A stretch of 47,987 nucleotides of DNA from CAZAKZ01 sp964485695 (GTDB lineage: Bacteria > Planctomycetota > JAFGQW01). This document shows, piece after piece, positions 32,478-40,060 of the stretch. The translations under genes and the position numbers were made by a program. The notes beneath the pieces are model-generated. The model saw nothing but the letters and a program-made list of their open reading frames with translations. It made no database searches and was not told the origin of the DNA. Each line of letters starts with the position of its first letter. Position 1 is the first letter of the stretch. The stretch covers positions 1 to 47,987 of the forward strand of contig CAZAKZ010000024.1 of NCBI GenBank assembly GCA_964485695.1, written 5' to 3'.

Positions 32478-32537
32478 AGGCCGTTGACTTTTCTCAATTT
32501 GCCTGTAGAAGTCAAGGCCTGGAGAGAGAACCTCTCC
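32478..32537. repeat. Two adjacent inverted repeats in the glyQ-purC divergent region
   Basis: AGGCCGTTGACTT (32478-32490) and AAGTCAAGGCCT (32509-32520) pair over 12 positions with one bulged G and an 18-nt loop. Directly next to it GGAGAG (32521-32526) and CTCTCC (32532-32537) form a second stem. They lie 67-126 bases upstream of glyQ and just behind the purC promoter, so they could be an operator or a structured leader for glyQ. Confidence 0.55.
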
Positions 32538-32543
32538 CCGCGT

Positions 32544-32572
32544 TTGACCAAAGTCACTCCCTCTGCTACCAT
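32544..32572 (+). promoter_or_regulatory. purC: sigma-70-type promoter of purC
   Basis: TTGACC (32544-32549), a 17-bp spacer and TACCAT (32567-32572) precede the purC ATG by 44 bases. The -35 matches five of six consensus bases. Confidence 0.6.
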
Positions 32573-32616
32573 CCCCCTCCGGGACATTCCGTTCTTTTTA
32601 CTACGAAAGCGTCGGT

Positions 32617-33525
32617 ATGATGAGTGAAATCCTGCTGCGGACCGAATTGCCAGGCCTACCCGAGCCCAGACGCGGCAAGGTACGGGACATTTACGACCTC
32701 GACGAGGAACTTCTGATCGTGACATCGGACCGCACCAGCGCCTTCGATGTGGTCCTGGGCGAAGGAATTCCCGACAAGGGCCGGGTGCTCAACAGCCTGA
32801 GTCTGTTCTGGTTCAACCATTTCGGCTCAAAGGTGAACCACCACGCCCTCGACTCCTCCTGGGATGCCCTTCCCGAGGCCGTGCGAACCGCCGGCCCGGC
32901 ATACCGTGGGCGGGTGCTACGGGCCCGCAAGGCCCAGGCCTTACCGGTGGAATGGATCGTCCGGGGATTCATCACCGGGTCGCTTTGGGAGCAGTATGAA
33001 AGGGGTGAATCCCTCAAATGGGATCTGAACCTGCCTCCCGACCTGACCCGCGGGCAGGAACTCGAAGACCCGGTCTTCACTCCCTCCACCAAGGCGGAGA
33101 CCGGCCACGACCTACCCCTCTCTTATGCCGAGGTTCAGGAGACCGTGGGCGAGGACCTGGCCGAGAGAGCCAGGCGTCTCAGCCTCGACCTCTTCAGGGA
33201 GGTCTCGGCCTACGCTCGCGATAAGGGCGTCATCCTCATCGATACCAAGCTGGAATGGGGCCTCATTGACGGAGAGCTCACCCTCATCGACGAGTGCTTC
33301 ACGCCCGACTCCTCCCGGTTCCTCCTGGCCGAGACCTATCGACCGGGCGGCCAGCTCATACCGTACGACAAGCAACTGGTCCGGGATTTCCTGCTGGCCT
33401 CGAGCTGGGACAAGAAGAGCAAGCCCCCGACCTTGCCCCTGGAGATCATCCAGGAAACCCGCCTGCGGTACCTGACCATTTTCAAGCGCATCACCGGCGG
33501 GGTACCCGACGGTGTGGATACCTGA
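32617..33525 (+). CDS. purC: Phosphoribosylaminoimidazole-succinocarboxamide (SAICAR) synthase
   Basis: The protein has 302 residues, within the normal range of the longer (yeast-like) PurC type. It joins aspartate to CAIR in purine synthesis with ATP. Signatures are RRGKVRDIYDLDEELLIVTS, DRTSAFDVVLGEGIPDKG, VEWIVRGFITGSLWEQY, TKAETGHDLPLS, IDTKLEWGLIDGELTLIDE and CFTPDSSRFLLAETY. The ATG at 32617 is immediately followed by a second ATG; the Shine-Dalgarno is poor. purE starts 24 bases after its stop, so the two sequential pathway enzymes are co-transcribed. Confidence 0.95.
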   Translation: MMSEILLRTELPGLPEPRRGKVRDIYDLDEELLIVTSDRTSAFDVVLGEGIPDKGRVLNSLSLFWFNHFGSKVNHHALDSSWDALPEAVRTAGPAYRGRVLRARKAQALPVEWIVRGFITGSLWEQYERGESLKWDLNLPPDLTRGQELEDPVFTPSTKAETGHDLPLSYAEVQETVGEDLAERARRLSLDLFREVSAYARDKGVILIDTKLEWGLIDGELTLIDECFTPDSSRFLLAETYRPGGQLIPYDKQLVRDFLLASSWDKKSKPPTLPLEIIQETRLRYLTIFKRITGGVPDGVDT

Positions 33526-33549
33526 ATCCGAATCCGAGGAGGAACTTCC

Positions 33550-34074
33550 GTGAGCCAGAAGCCCCTGGTTGCCGTGGTACTGGGCAGCGTGAACGACGTG
33601 GAGGCCATGGAGCCTTGCCTGGAGAAGCTCAAGGCCATGGAGGTGCCGCACGAGTTGCGCATTCTCTCGGCCCACCGGACCCCCGAGGCCTGCGCCGGTT
33701 TCGCCCGCGAGGCTGCGGGTGAGGGATTCAAGGTGCTCATCGCTGCAGCCGGAATGTCTGCCGCCCTGCCCGGCGCTCTGGCAGCACACACGGTGCTGCC
33801 GGTCATCGGGGTGCCGCTCAAGTCGCCCCTGGCCGGCCTGGAGGCCCTCTACTCCATCGTTCAGATGCCCGGGGGCGTGCCGGTGGCCTGTGTGGCCGTG
33901 GGCAAGGCCGGGCCGGTGAATGCGGCCTTGCTGGCCACGCAGATCCTCGGCGTGGGCGACCCGGTATTCCAGGACGCTTATCAGAAGATGCGCAACCAGC
34001 TCCGGGAGAAGGGCCTGGCCGCGGATCAGAAGTTCAAGGAATCACATTCATGGACGCCGAGACAGGATCATTGA
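33550..34074 (+). CDS. purE: 5-(carboxyamino)imidazole ribonucleotide mutase / AIR carboxylase
   Basis: The protein has 174 residues, normal for PurE, which makes CAIR, the substrate of the neighbouring PurC. Motifs are VVLGSVNDVEAM (phosphate-binding GSxxD), ELRILSAHRTPEA and IAAAGMSAALPGALAAHT, then PVIGVPLKSPLAGLEALYSI. It starts at GTG with AGGAGGA about seven bases upstream. I cannot tell the N5-CAIR mutase (class I) from the direct carboxylase (class II) by eye; no purK is in the window. The last 25 bases overlap mtnA. Confidence 0.94.
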   Translation: MSQKPLVAVVLGSVNDVEAMEPCLEKLKAMEVPHELRILSAHRTPEACAGFAREAAGEGFKVLIAAAGMSAALPGALAAHTVLPVIGVPLKSPLAGLEALYSIVQMPGGVPVACVAVGKAGPVNAALLATQILGVGDPVFQDAYQKMRNQLREKGLAADQKFKESHSWTPRQDH

Positions 34075-35180
34075 ATCCAGTAGAGTGGGTGGGTGAAGAG
34101 GATGGATTCCTTAAGATCCTCGATCAGACCCGGCTGCCCCATGTCCACGAGATCCTGGAGTGCCGCCACATGGATGCGGTGTGGGATGCGATCCGGTCGC
34201 TCAGCATCCGTGGGGCGCCCGCCATCGGCGTGGCCGGAGCCTACGGGGTGGTCCTCGGAGTACAGGCCGCCCCCGACAGGCCCGTGGCGGCATTCCTCGA
34301 CCACCTGCACCAGGTGGCCGACCGGTTCCGGGCCTGCCGCCCCACTGCAGTGAATCTACCCGCCAGCATGGACCGCATGGAAGCCGTGGCCAGGGGAGCC
34401 GGGACCGATTCCACCGAGGCCCTCTCTACAGGGGCCCTCCGGTCCCGGCTTCTCCTGGAAGCCCGCAGGATCCATGAGGAAGAACAGGCAGCATGCAGGG
34501 CCATGGCTCGACACGGAGCCAGTTTGATCGAAGACGGCCACGGCGTTCTCACCCACTGCAATGCAGGAGGTCTGGCCACGGCAGGCATGGGCACCGCCCT
34601 GGGGGTCGTGATCGAAGCCCACGAACAGGGGAAGCGGATCCACGTGTTCGCGGACGAGACCCGCCCTCTCCTCCAGGGTGCACGCCTGACCGTACTGGAG
34701 CTGATGCGGGCCGGGGTGGATGTGACCCTGATTTGCGACAGTGCAGCGGCCCGCGTCATGCACGAGGGTCGGGTGAACGCGGTCCTGGTCGGGGCCGACC
34801 GCATCGCCGGAAACGGGGACACGGCCAACAAGATCGGAACCTATTCCCTCGCACTGGCTGCGCATGCCCACGAGATTCCTTTCTACGTGGTGGCACCCAC
34901 GTCCACCATTGACCCGGATCTAGAGTCCGGGCAAGGGATTCCCATCGAGGTGCGGGACCCTGAAGAAGTGACCGGGACTGAATCCGGGACCGGGTCCGGG
35001 TTCATGGGCATTCGAACGGCACCGGAGGGAGCCCGGGTCTATAATCCTGCGTTCGACGTGACGCCCTGGCGCTACATCCGGGCGATCGTCACCGAGAAGG
35101 GCATCCTTCAGCCTCCTTTCGAGGATTCGATCCGGAGGATTCTGCGGGCCCTGCGCGTGGAGGCCCCGGAACACACTTGA
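34050..35180 (+). CDS. mtnA: S-methyl-5-thioribose-1-phosphate isomerase
   Basis: The protein has 376 residues. It isomerises 5-methylthioribose-1-phosphate to the ribulose form in methionine salvage. The family motif IRGAPAIGVAGAYGVVLG is near residue 53. The catalytic Cys170 is in LTHCNAGGLAT, and catalytic Asp250 is in GADRIAGNGDTANKIGTY. The end has YNPAFDVTPWRYIRAIVTEKG. A short insertion of Gly/Thr/Ser-rich sequence (GTESGTGSG) lies near 312. The eIF2B-like fold makes paralogue confusion (ribose-1,5-bisphosphate isomerase) possible, but these motifs favour MtnA. The ATG lies inside the purE end (25-base overlap) with AAGGA upstream, so translation is coupled to purine genes. Confidence 0.93.
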   Translation: MDAETGSLNPVEWVGEEDGFLKILDQTRLPHVHEILECRHMDAVWDAIRSLSIRGAPAIGVAGAYGVVLGVQAAPDRPVAAFLDHLHQVADRFRACRPTAVNLPASMDRMEAVARGAGTDSTEALSTGALRSRLLLEARRIHEEEQAACRAMARHGASLIEDGHGVLTHCNAGGLATAGMGTALGVVIEAHEQGKRIHVFADETRPLLQGARLTVLELMRAGVDVTLICDSAAARVMHEGRVNAVLVGADRIAGNGDTANKIGTYSLALAAHAHEIPFYVVAPTSTIDPDLESGQGIPIEVRDPEEVTGTESGTGSGFMGIRTAPEGARVYNPAFDVTPWRYIRAIVTEKGILQPPFEDSIRRILRALRVEAPEHT

Positions 35181-35391
35181 ATCTCCTTGAGAGACCCCGG
35201 GTTCACGCCAGCGGGACGACCGGTTGCTTCAGGTCCCAGGCGGTTTCAACCACTCAATTCAATTCCGAGGTTTACCGATACGTCCTGTAGCGGTACGGCA
35301 GGTCTGTCGATGCGGGCCGTCACAATCCGGAGCCGCGGATTCGGGCCTTGCGGGAGCTTTTCCACAGGCTGTGAACAGTCACGGGGGATCC

Positions 35392-35634
35392 ATGACCAGC
35401 CAGGCAGACTCACCTCTACATGATCATCCCGATCAACCAGATCAACCAGGGGACGTGGAAGAGAACCTCCCGGCGGGGAAGCGCGGCCAGGGCAGCGAGA
35501 TGATGACCCCGGAGGAACTCGCATTCGTGCGAGCCGTGGACGACTACAAGAGGTCAAATGACCGCCCCTTTCCAGCATTGCGCGAGATTCTGCAGATCCT
35601 GAAATCCCTGGGGTATAAAAAAGTCATCGAATGA
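35392..35634 (+). CDS. Small protein with a conserved-looking C-terminal domain
   Basis: The protein has 80 residues. The first 40 are polar and acidic, including DHPDQPDQP from three 9-bp repeats (35422-35448). The last 40 (MTPEELAFVRAVDDYKRSND, then RPFPALREILQILKSLGYKK) are compact and helical. From memory, this MTPEELAF...LGYKKV domain occurs as a small orphan protein in Planctomycetota; its function is unknown. The ATG has GGGGGA three bases upstream, and the open frame before it has no protein-like character. It lies 211 bases after mtnA. Confidence 0.7.
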   Translation: MTSQADSPLHDHPDQPDQPGDVEENLPAGKRGQGSEMMTPEELAFVRAVDDYKRSNDRPFPALREILQILKSLGYKKVIE

Positions 35635-36177
35635 GGATTTGATCCGGGACCTCGATCCCCCGGGAAATCCCCTCAATTCCGACTCTCACGTCTCTTGTGT
35701 AGTAGGCCGAAAACGGGCCCTTCGATGCCTGCCCTGCCCCGGAACCCGGCGATGCAGGTCCTGGCCCGGAAGGTCATCCCTAGAAAATACCGGCGAGTTC
35801 CATCTGGAGGCTCCCCCCGGCCGCCGAACCAGGCTGAACCGCGAAATCCCGCCTTGCCGATCCATAAACTCCTTCTCATTGACCCACACCCCCTTTGAAA
35901 GTGTGCGATCCTGAACATCCCCGCGTTGGTGGTCGCTCGATCTGGATCAAATCCGGATCTTTACACAAACAGATTTGCTATAAGATAGGCCAAAGACTAA
36001 AGTAATATCCTGGATACCGGTCGGGCATGGAAGTTGCGAACTCGCATTCACGAGTTGATCTCGAAATTTCATACCCACTCGGGTAGGAGTAAAATTTTGT
36101 CTCTGTCGCGGAGGCAGGATACGGGTATCCGGTACCCGGATCCTCTCCAGGACTGGAAGAAATCAGGAGGAAGCTCC
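35635..36177. other. 543-base intergenic stretch
   Basis: I find no supportable gene; short open frames on both strands have unnatural Arg/Pro/Cys-rich composition. The right third (35940-36120) is AT-richer. An extended -10 (TGC then TATAAG, 35979-35984) with TTTACA at 35960-35965 (13-bp gap, too short for a standard -35) is the best promoter candidate for the large exported protein, giving a long leader of about 185 bases. Confidence 0.4.
35977..35984 (+). promoter_or_regulatory. Possible extended -10 promoter of the large exported protein
   Basis: TGCTATAAG-type sequence (TG at 35976-35977, TATAAG at 35979-35984) fits an extended -10. The leader to the ATG at 36178 would be about 185 bases, which is long, so the call is tentative. 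Confidence 0.3.
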
Positions 36178-39100
36178 ATGTGGAAGAACTCATGGCAAAT
36201 CGGTTCGGGACGAGGAGTCCCTGGATCCAGACTTTACATCGCCGTGCTGCTCATCGGCCTGGCCCTGGTCTGCATCCAGTGCACTGGCTCCAGCGGCGGT
36301 TCCGGAGGAGGCGGCTTCTTTGACGTCCTCAACTTCTCGGCGACCAAGCAATCCCCCCGGGTGTTCTTGAACGACGCCATCGAGATCCTCTTCTCGGATT
36401 CCGTGGATCCCAAGACGGTGTTCTCAGGTATTTACATCTATCCCTCCGCGAGCGCCGGGGCCAAGCGAGCGCGCGGCGAGTTCAAGGTGGAGGGCAACAA
36501 GGTCATCTTCACACCTCAACTCCCCACCGATCCCAACTTCACCAACGGTGGATTCATGCCGGACACAGAGTACACCATCTGTGTTCCCATGGCGAATGAT
36601 TCCTGCTCCGTGTTCATTCAGAACAGCCCCGGTGTTCGGAGCACGGGCGGACGCGGTGTGACCAACACCCGGGTGGAGAACTTCCTCACCGTGAAGGTGT
36701 CCGGTGGCACCACCGCATTCAGGCCGGAACTGGCACCGCAGCGGCCCGAGATCGTGAAGGTCGAAGTGCACGACGCCAACGGTGTGAAGCAGGCCCTGAA
36801 TCCAATCACCAACCTCATCTCCGGATGGACCTGGCAGTCCGGAATTCTCTCCACCATCACGGCCACACCGGCCACCACCGTGATTCCCGGTACCAACCAG
36901 GTGGTCCCCCGATATCAGTACGTTCCCACCATGCTGACGAAGAAGGTGACCAGTTCCATCAACCTGACCGCCAATGTGGTGTCCAAGAGCCCCCTCGCGG
37001 TCACGGTGTCCAATCCGAGCCAGCCCATCGCCATGAACGACTTCCAGGACAAGGGCGGAGTCCTCACCATTCGCGACAGCTCCACGCCTCCGGTGACAGC
37101 GTCCTGGGCCATCGATTACAACACGCCGAGCCAGATCGTCACCCTGGCCAATTCCGGCCCGAACATCGACAAGGTCGCGTTCCAGACGCCACCCTACACG
37201 ATGGAAATCAGTCAGGGCATTACCCGCCAGGTGGCTCCGGGCGACATCAACACCGGCTCGGAGGTCAAGATTACCTTCAGCGAGGCGCTGAATCCCCTCG
37301 CCTCTACGCTGGATAACTTTGTCATGTATCGGGTTTCCGACAGTCCAGGCGGCCTGCAGTATGCCGTGGTTCCTCCGGGTTCAACGCTGCAGAGCTCGTC
37401 GCGCCAGGGCCTCTCACACGACATCGTCGACGGAAAATCCGTGGTGACCTTGAGGCCCAAAACCAGCTTCCCACAGTCCAAACCGAATGAGCCCGCCACC
37501 ATCGTGGTCATCATGAAGACGGCCCAGGACGAGAACTCTGTGCCGCCGGTGTCGAAGAATTCCTTTCTCCGCGATCTGAACAACTACCCTCTGGCCTATC
37601 CCGTGAAGACGGGCTGGATCTTGAACCTCGATGCCAGGAAGAATGCCACGACGGTGGCGTATATCCAGTCGCTACCCTACTTGAATGCCAAGCCCTGGCC
37701 CGAGAACATCCAGGTGGCCTGGGCCTTCCAGACACGGGCCGATGCCGAGGTGCTGAACGCCGTGGTGGAGACCTTTGCCGACCAGCAGGGCCTCAGTACC
37801 GAACCCGGTTGCCAAACCACGGCGGCCTGGACCAAAGCCCAGGCGGCCGGACTCTACGGCACATACGGGTATGGAGGAAACGGTGAGCTGGGAGACGTGG
37901 TCGTCCAGGCCATCCTCACCATCGATTCCGACACCATGACACCGGATGCCAACGGCATCGTGAACGTGAACTACAACAAGCTGACCGTGGCTTCTTCGGC
38001 CACACTCACCCTCAAGGGCAAGTATCCCATACGCATCAATGCGCTCGATTCCATGATCATCGAAGGCACAGTGGATGCCTCCGGAAGGGCTGGAAATCCC
38101 GGCGTGGCGGGCAAGGCCACGGTGGTCGGCAGGATCGTAGGCGGCCGGGGCGGTCCGGGCGCAGGCGCCGGGGGAGACTCCAACCCGTTCCCCAACAATC
38201 CCATCGGTGCATTGCCCATGGAGTTACGCGGCGGGCCCGGGTATCCCAAGGCGTCTGTGTGTGGGGATATCAACAAGTCCGACAACCGCCTCATCACCGT
38301 CGTTGAACCCAACTGTGGGGGCGGGACCGGCGGCAATCGCGGCCTCCCTTCCGGGACGGTTCTGAGAAGCGGATGTAGCGGGAACGGCGGTGGGCACATG
38401 ACCAGTGGAGTTCAGACCGACTATCTGTGCTCCAACATCGGTGCCTACGGCCGCGAACCCTGCGTGAACTGGATCGTGGCCACAGGTGCCACGGGCGTCC
38501 AATATCCCACGGCTGGCACCGGGGGCGGTGCCGGCGGCAACGCTGCCATCGCCACCGGGAATCCGAGCCCCAAGGATGACATCGTAGCCGGATCCGGCGG
38601 CGGCGCCGGCGGCGGCGTGGAACTCCAGTGTGCCGGAACGCTTTCCGTCAAGAGTTCTGCTAATATCATTGCCGATGGAGCCAACGGCGCCGCAGGCTTC
38701 TCCACCGTCGCCGGGTCTCCCCCCAGCACCATCATCGGAGGCTGGGGAGCCGGAGGTTCCGGTGGATCCATCTGGCTCACCGGGACATCGGTGACCGTGG
38801 AAAGCGGTTCCACCGTAAGTGCCGTGGGCGGCAAGGGGAATCCCAATCCACCCACTCCATCCCGGACCGGTGACGGGGGCAATGGATACATCATCATCCG
38901 AGACCGGGGAAATTCGCCGACCATCCAGTCCGGCGCCAACGTCACTCCTGGGAACGTGCAGTCACGGGAGGACTTCGATCCCGCGAACAACGGTCTGTCC
39001 GAGGCCTTCTCGGTTTGGTATGACTCGGGTGAAGCCAACCCCCAGTGGCGGTTCGATGCCAATGATCCTCACACCGGTTTCGTGGTGCCGGGCAAGGACC

Positions 39101-39393
39101 TGTCCTGGCTGAATGCGCCCGCCACGGGCCAGACCGTGAAGATCTCGTTCCAGGGTGCCCCCGACGACAACGGAGCGCCGAATTCCAATCCCGCAACCTG
39201 GATCCCGGCAGGCAACACCACCAAGAATCCCTGCGCCGTCTGGGATACGAACATCAGCAATCTCTTGAAGGTGGGTAACCTGCGGCACATCCGCTTCCGG
39301 GTCGAGTTCGACCTCGGCAAGCGTGATAAGGGCTCGCCGGCTCCCAACCAGATTTCCATCAACCGCATCGTGATCAACTACGCGAAGCCGTAA
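36178..39393 (+). CDS. Large exported protein with Ig-like (Big_5) domains and a glycine-rich region
   Basis: The protein has 1071 residues. An N-terminal hydrophobic signal (LYIAVLLIGLALVCIQCTGS) ends near a Cys; the lipobox is imperfect, so lipoprotein status is uncertain. Residues about 45-180 look like a bacterial Ig-like Big_5/SbsA domain (NDAIEILFSDSVDPKTVF, VIFTPQLPTDPNF). A second one lies near 355-500 (GSEVKITFSEALNPLASTLD). From about 610 there is a beta-rich and then a Gly-rich region (VGGRGGPGAGAGGDSN, CGGGTGGNRGLPSG, GSGGGAGGGVELQC), with several isolated Cys. The ATG has a perfect AGGAGG seven bases upstream. It is likely a cell-surface or secreted structural protein. A strong terminator follows, so it is transcribed alone. 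Confidence 0.85.
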   Translation: MWKNSWQIGSGRGVPGSRLYIAVLLIGLALVCIQCTGSSGGSGGGGFFDVLNFSATKQSPRVFLNDAIEILFSDSVDPKTVFSGIYIYPSASAGAKRARGEFKVEGNKVIFTPQLPTDPNFTNGGFMPDTEYTICVPMANDSCSVFIQNSPGVRSTGGRGVTNTRVENFLTVKVSGGTTAFRPELAPQRPEIVKVEVHDANGVKQALNPITNLISGWTWQSGILSTITATPATTVIPGTNQVVPRYQYVPTMLTKKVTSSINLTANVVSKSPLAVTVSNPSQPIAMNDFQDKGGVLTIRDSSTPPVTASWAIDYNTPSQIVTLANSGPNIDKVAFQTPPYTMEISQGITRQVAPGDINTGSEVKITFSEALNPLASTLDNFVMYRVSDSPGGLQYAVVPPGSTLQSSSRQGLSHDIVDGKSVVTLRPKTSFPQSKPNEPATIVVIMKTAQDENSVPPVSKNSFLRDLNNYPLAYPVKTGWILNLDARKNATTVAYIQSLPYLNAKPWPENIQVAWAFQTRADAEVLNAVVETFADQQGLSTEPGCQTTAAWTKAQAAGLYGTYGYGGNGELGDVVVQAILTIDSDTMTPDANGIVNVNYNKLTVASSATLTLKGKYPIRINALDSMIIEGTVDASGRAGNPGVAGKATVVGRIVGGRGGPGAGAGGDSNPFPNNPIGALPMELRGGPGYPKASVCGDINKSDNRLITVVEPNCGGGTGGNRGLPSGTVLRSGCSGNGGGHMTSGVQTDYLCSNIGAYGREPCVNWIVATGATGVQYPTAGTGGGAGGNAAIATGNPSPKDDIVAGSGGGAGGGVELQCAGTLSVKSSANIIADGANGAAGFSTVAGSPPSTIIGGWGAGGSGGSIWLTGTSVTVESGSTVSAVGGKGNPNPPTPSRTGDGGNGYIIIRDRGNSPTIQSGANVTPGNVQSREDFDPANNGLSEAFSVWYDSGEANPQWRFDANDPHTGFVVPGKDLSWLNAPATGQTVKISFQGAPDDNGAPNSNPATWIPAGNTTKNPCAVWDTNISNLLKVGNLRHIRFRVEFDLGKRDKGSPAPNQISINRIVINYAKP

Positions 39394-39422
39394 TCGAAGA
39401 CCTGACCTCTCCGAGAGATTCC

Positions 39423-39455
39423 GGGGCGGGCGCATGACGCGCCCGCCCCTTTTTT
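39423..39455 (+). terminator. Strong Rho-independent terminator
   Basis: GGGGCGGGCGC (39423-39433), loop ATGAC, GCGCCCGCCCC (39439-39449): 11 perfect GC pairs followed by six T. It lies 30 bases after the stop of the large exported protein. Confidence 0.92.
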
Positions 39456-39583
39456 CATGTCCGATCCGTTTTTTTCAGGATTTTTGTTAACTCCCGGTGC
39501 TCTGATACGACCTGGGTGGCCGGTTCCACAAATCCGTCACTGGAAGCCCGCAGCATAGACCTTCCTGAGCGAAAGGACCCGGC

Positions 39584-40060
39584 ATGAAAACAGCGGTACT
39601 GGGATTGATCTTGCTTTCCCTCGTGGGTGGAGAGTCCTACAAGCGCCTTTCCCAGGTGGAAGGGACACGGTTCTACAGGACCCGCGGGCGCGCCTTTCTG
39701 GGCCGGCACCTCCACCTCCATCTCCCTCCGGCACCGTTCCTGGCTCCCCCGAAGCTGGTCTGCCCCCCCCGCAGGCGAGCGCCGTACCATCTCTACACCT
39801 ACAGGGGTATCAAGTTCCTCGTTCACCCGCAGAATCCCTATTACCAGCAGTTCAGGCGCAAGAAAAAGAAGGGAAAAATCGTCTGCGTGAAGGGCAGGGT
39901 TGCAGACTTCGCCGGCGAGATCGGCACGGTCGTATTGATCCATCGCATCCGGGGCATCACGCGAAAACCCAGCAGTCTGGGGAAAAACTGGCTGCCTGAA
40001 ACTACACCGCGGCCTTGCCCTGGCTCCGGTGGATGGATGCAAGCAGCAGGAAGGCCGTGA
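39584..40060 (+). CDS. Small exported basic protein of unknown function
   Basis: The protein has 158 residues. A signal peptide (MKTAVLGLILLSLVGGES) follows an ATG with AAAGGA six bases upstream. The mature part is rich in Arg, His and Pro (LGRHLHLHLPPAPFLAPPK, CPPRRRAPYHLYTYRG). A beta-like segment KGKIVCVKGRVADFAGEIG, with VVLIHRI after it, recalls an OB-type strand pattern, though I would not assign a fold. The last 59 bases overlap the 3' end of the convergent spermidine-synthase-like gene. No family recognised. The antisense frame also lacks stops, but the Shine-Dalgarno and signal peptide favour this strand. Confidence 0.6.
   Translation: MKTAVLGLILLSLVGGESYKRLSQVEGTRFYRTRGRAFLGRHLHLHLPPAPFLAPPKLVCPPRRRAPYHLYTYRGIKFLVHPQNPYYQQFRRKKKKGKIVCVKGRVADFAGEIGTVVLIHRIRGITRKPSSLGKNWLPETTPRPCPGSGGWMQAAGRP

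Noticed and set aside
32412..32616. T-box or glycine riboswitch in front of glyQ
   Set aside because: No T-box AGGGUGG-type motif or glycine aptamer pattern seen; only the two inverted repeats are supportable.
35357..35365. DnaA-box-like TTTTCCACA upstream of the small orphan gene
   Set aside because: A single one-mismatch box with no cluster, AT-rich unwinding element or dnaA/dnaN nearby; not an origin.
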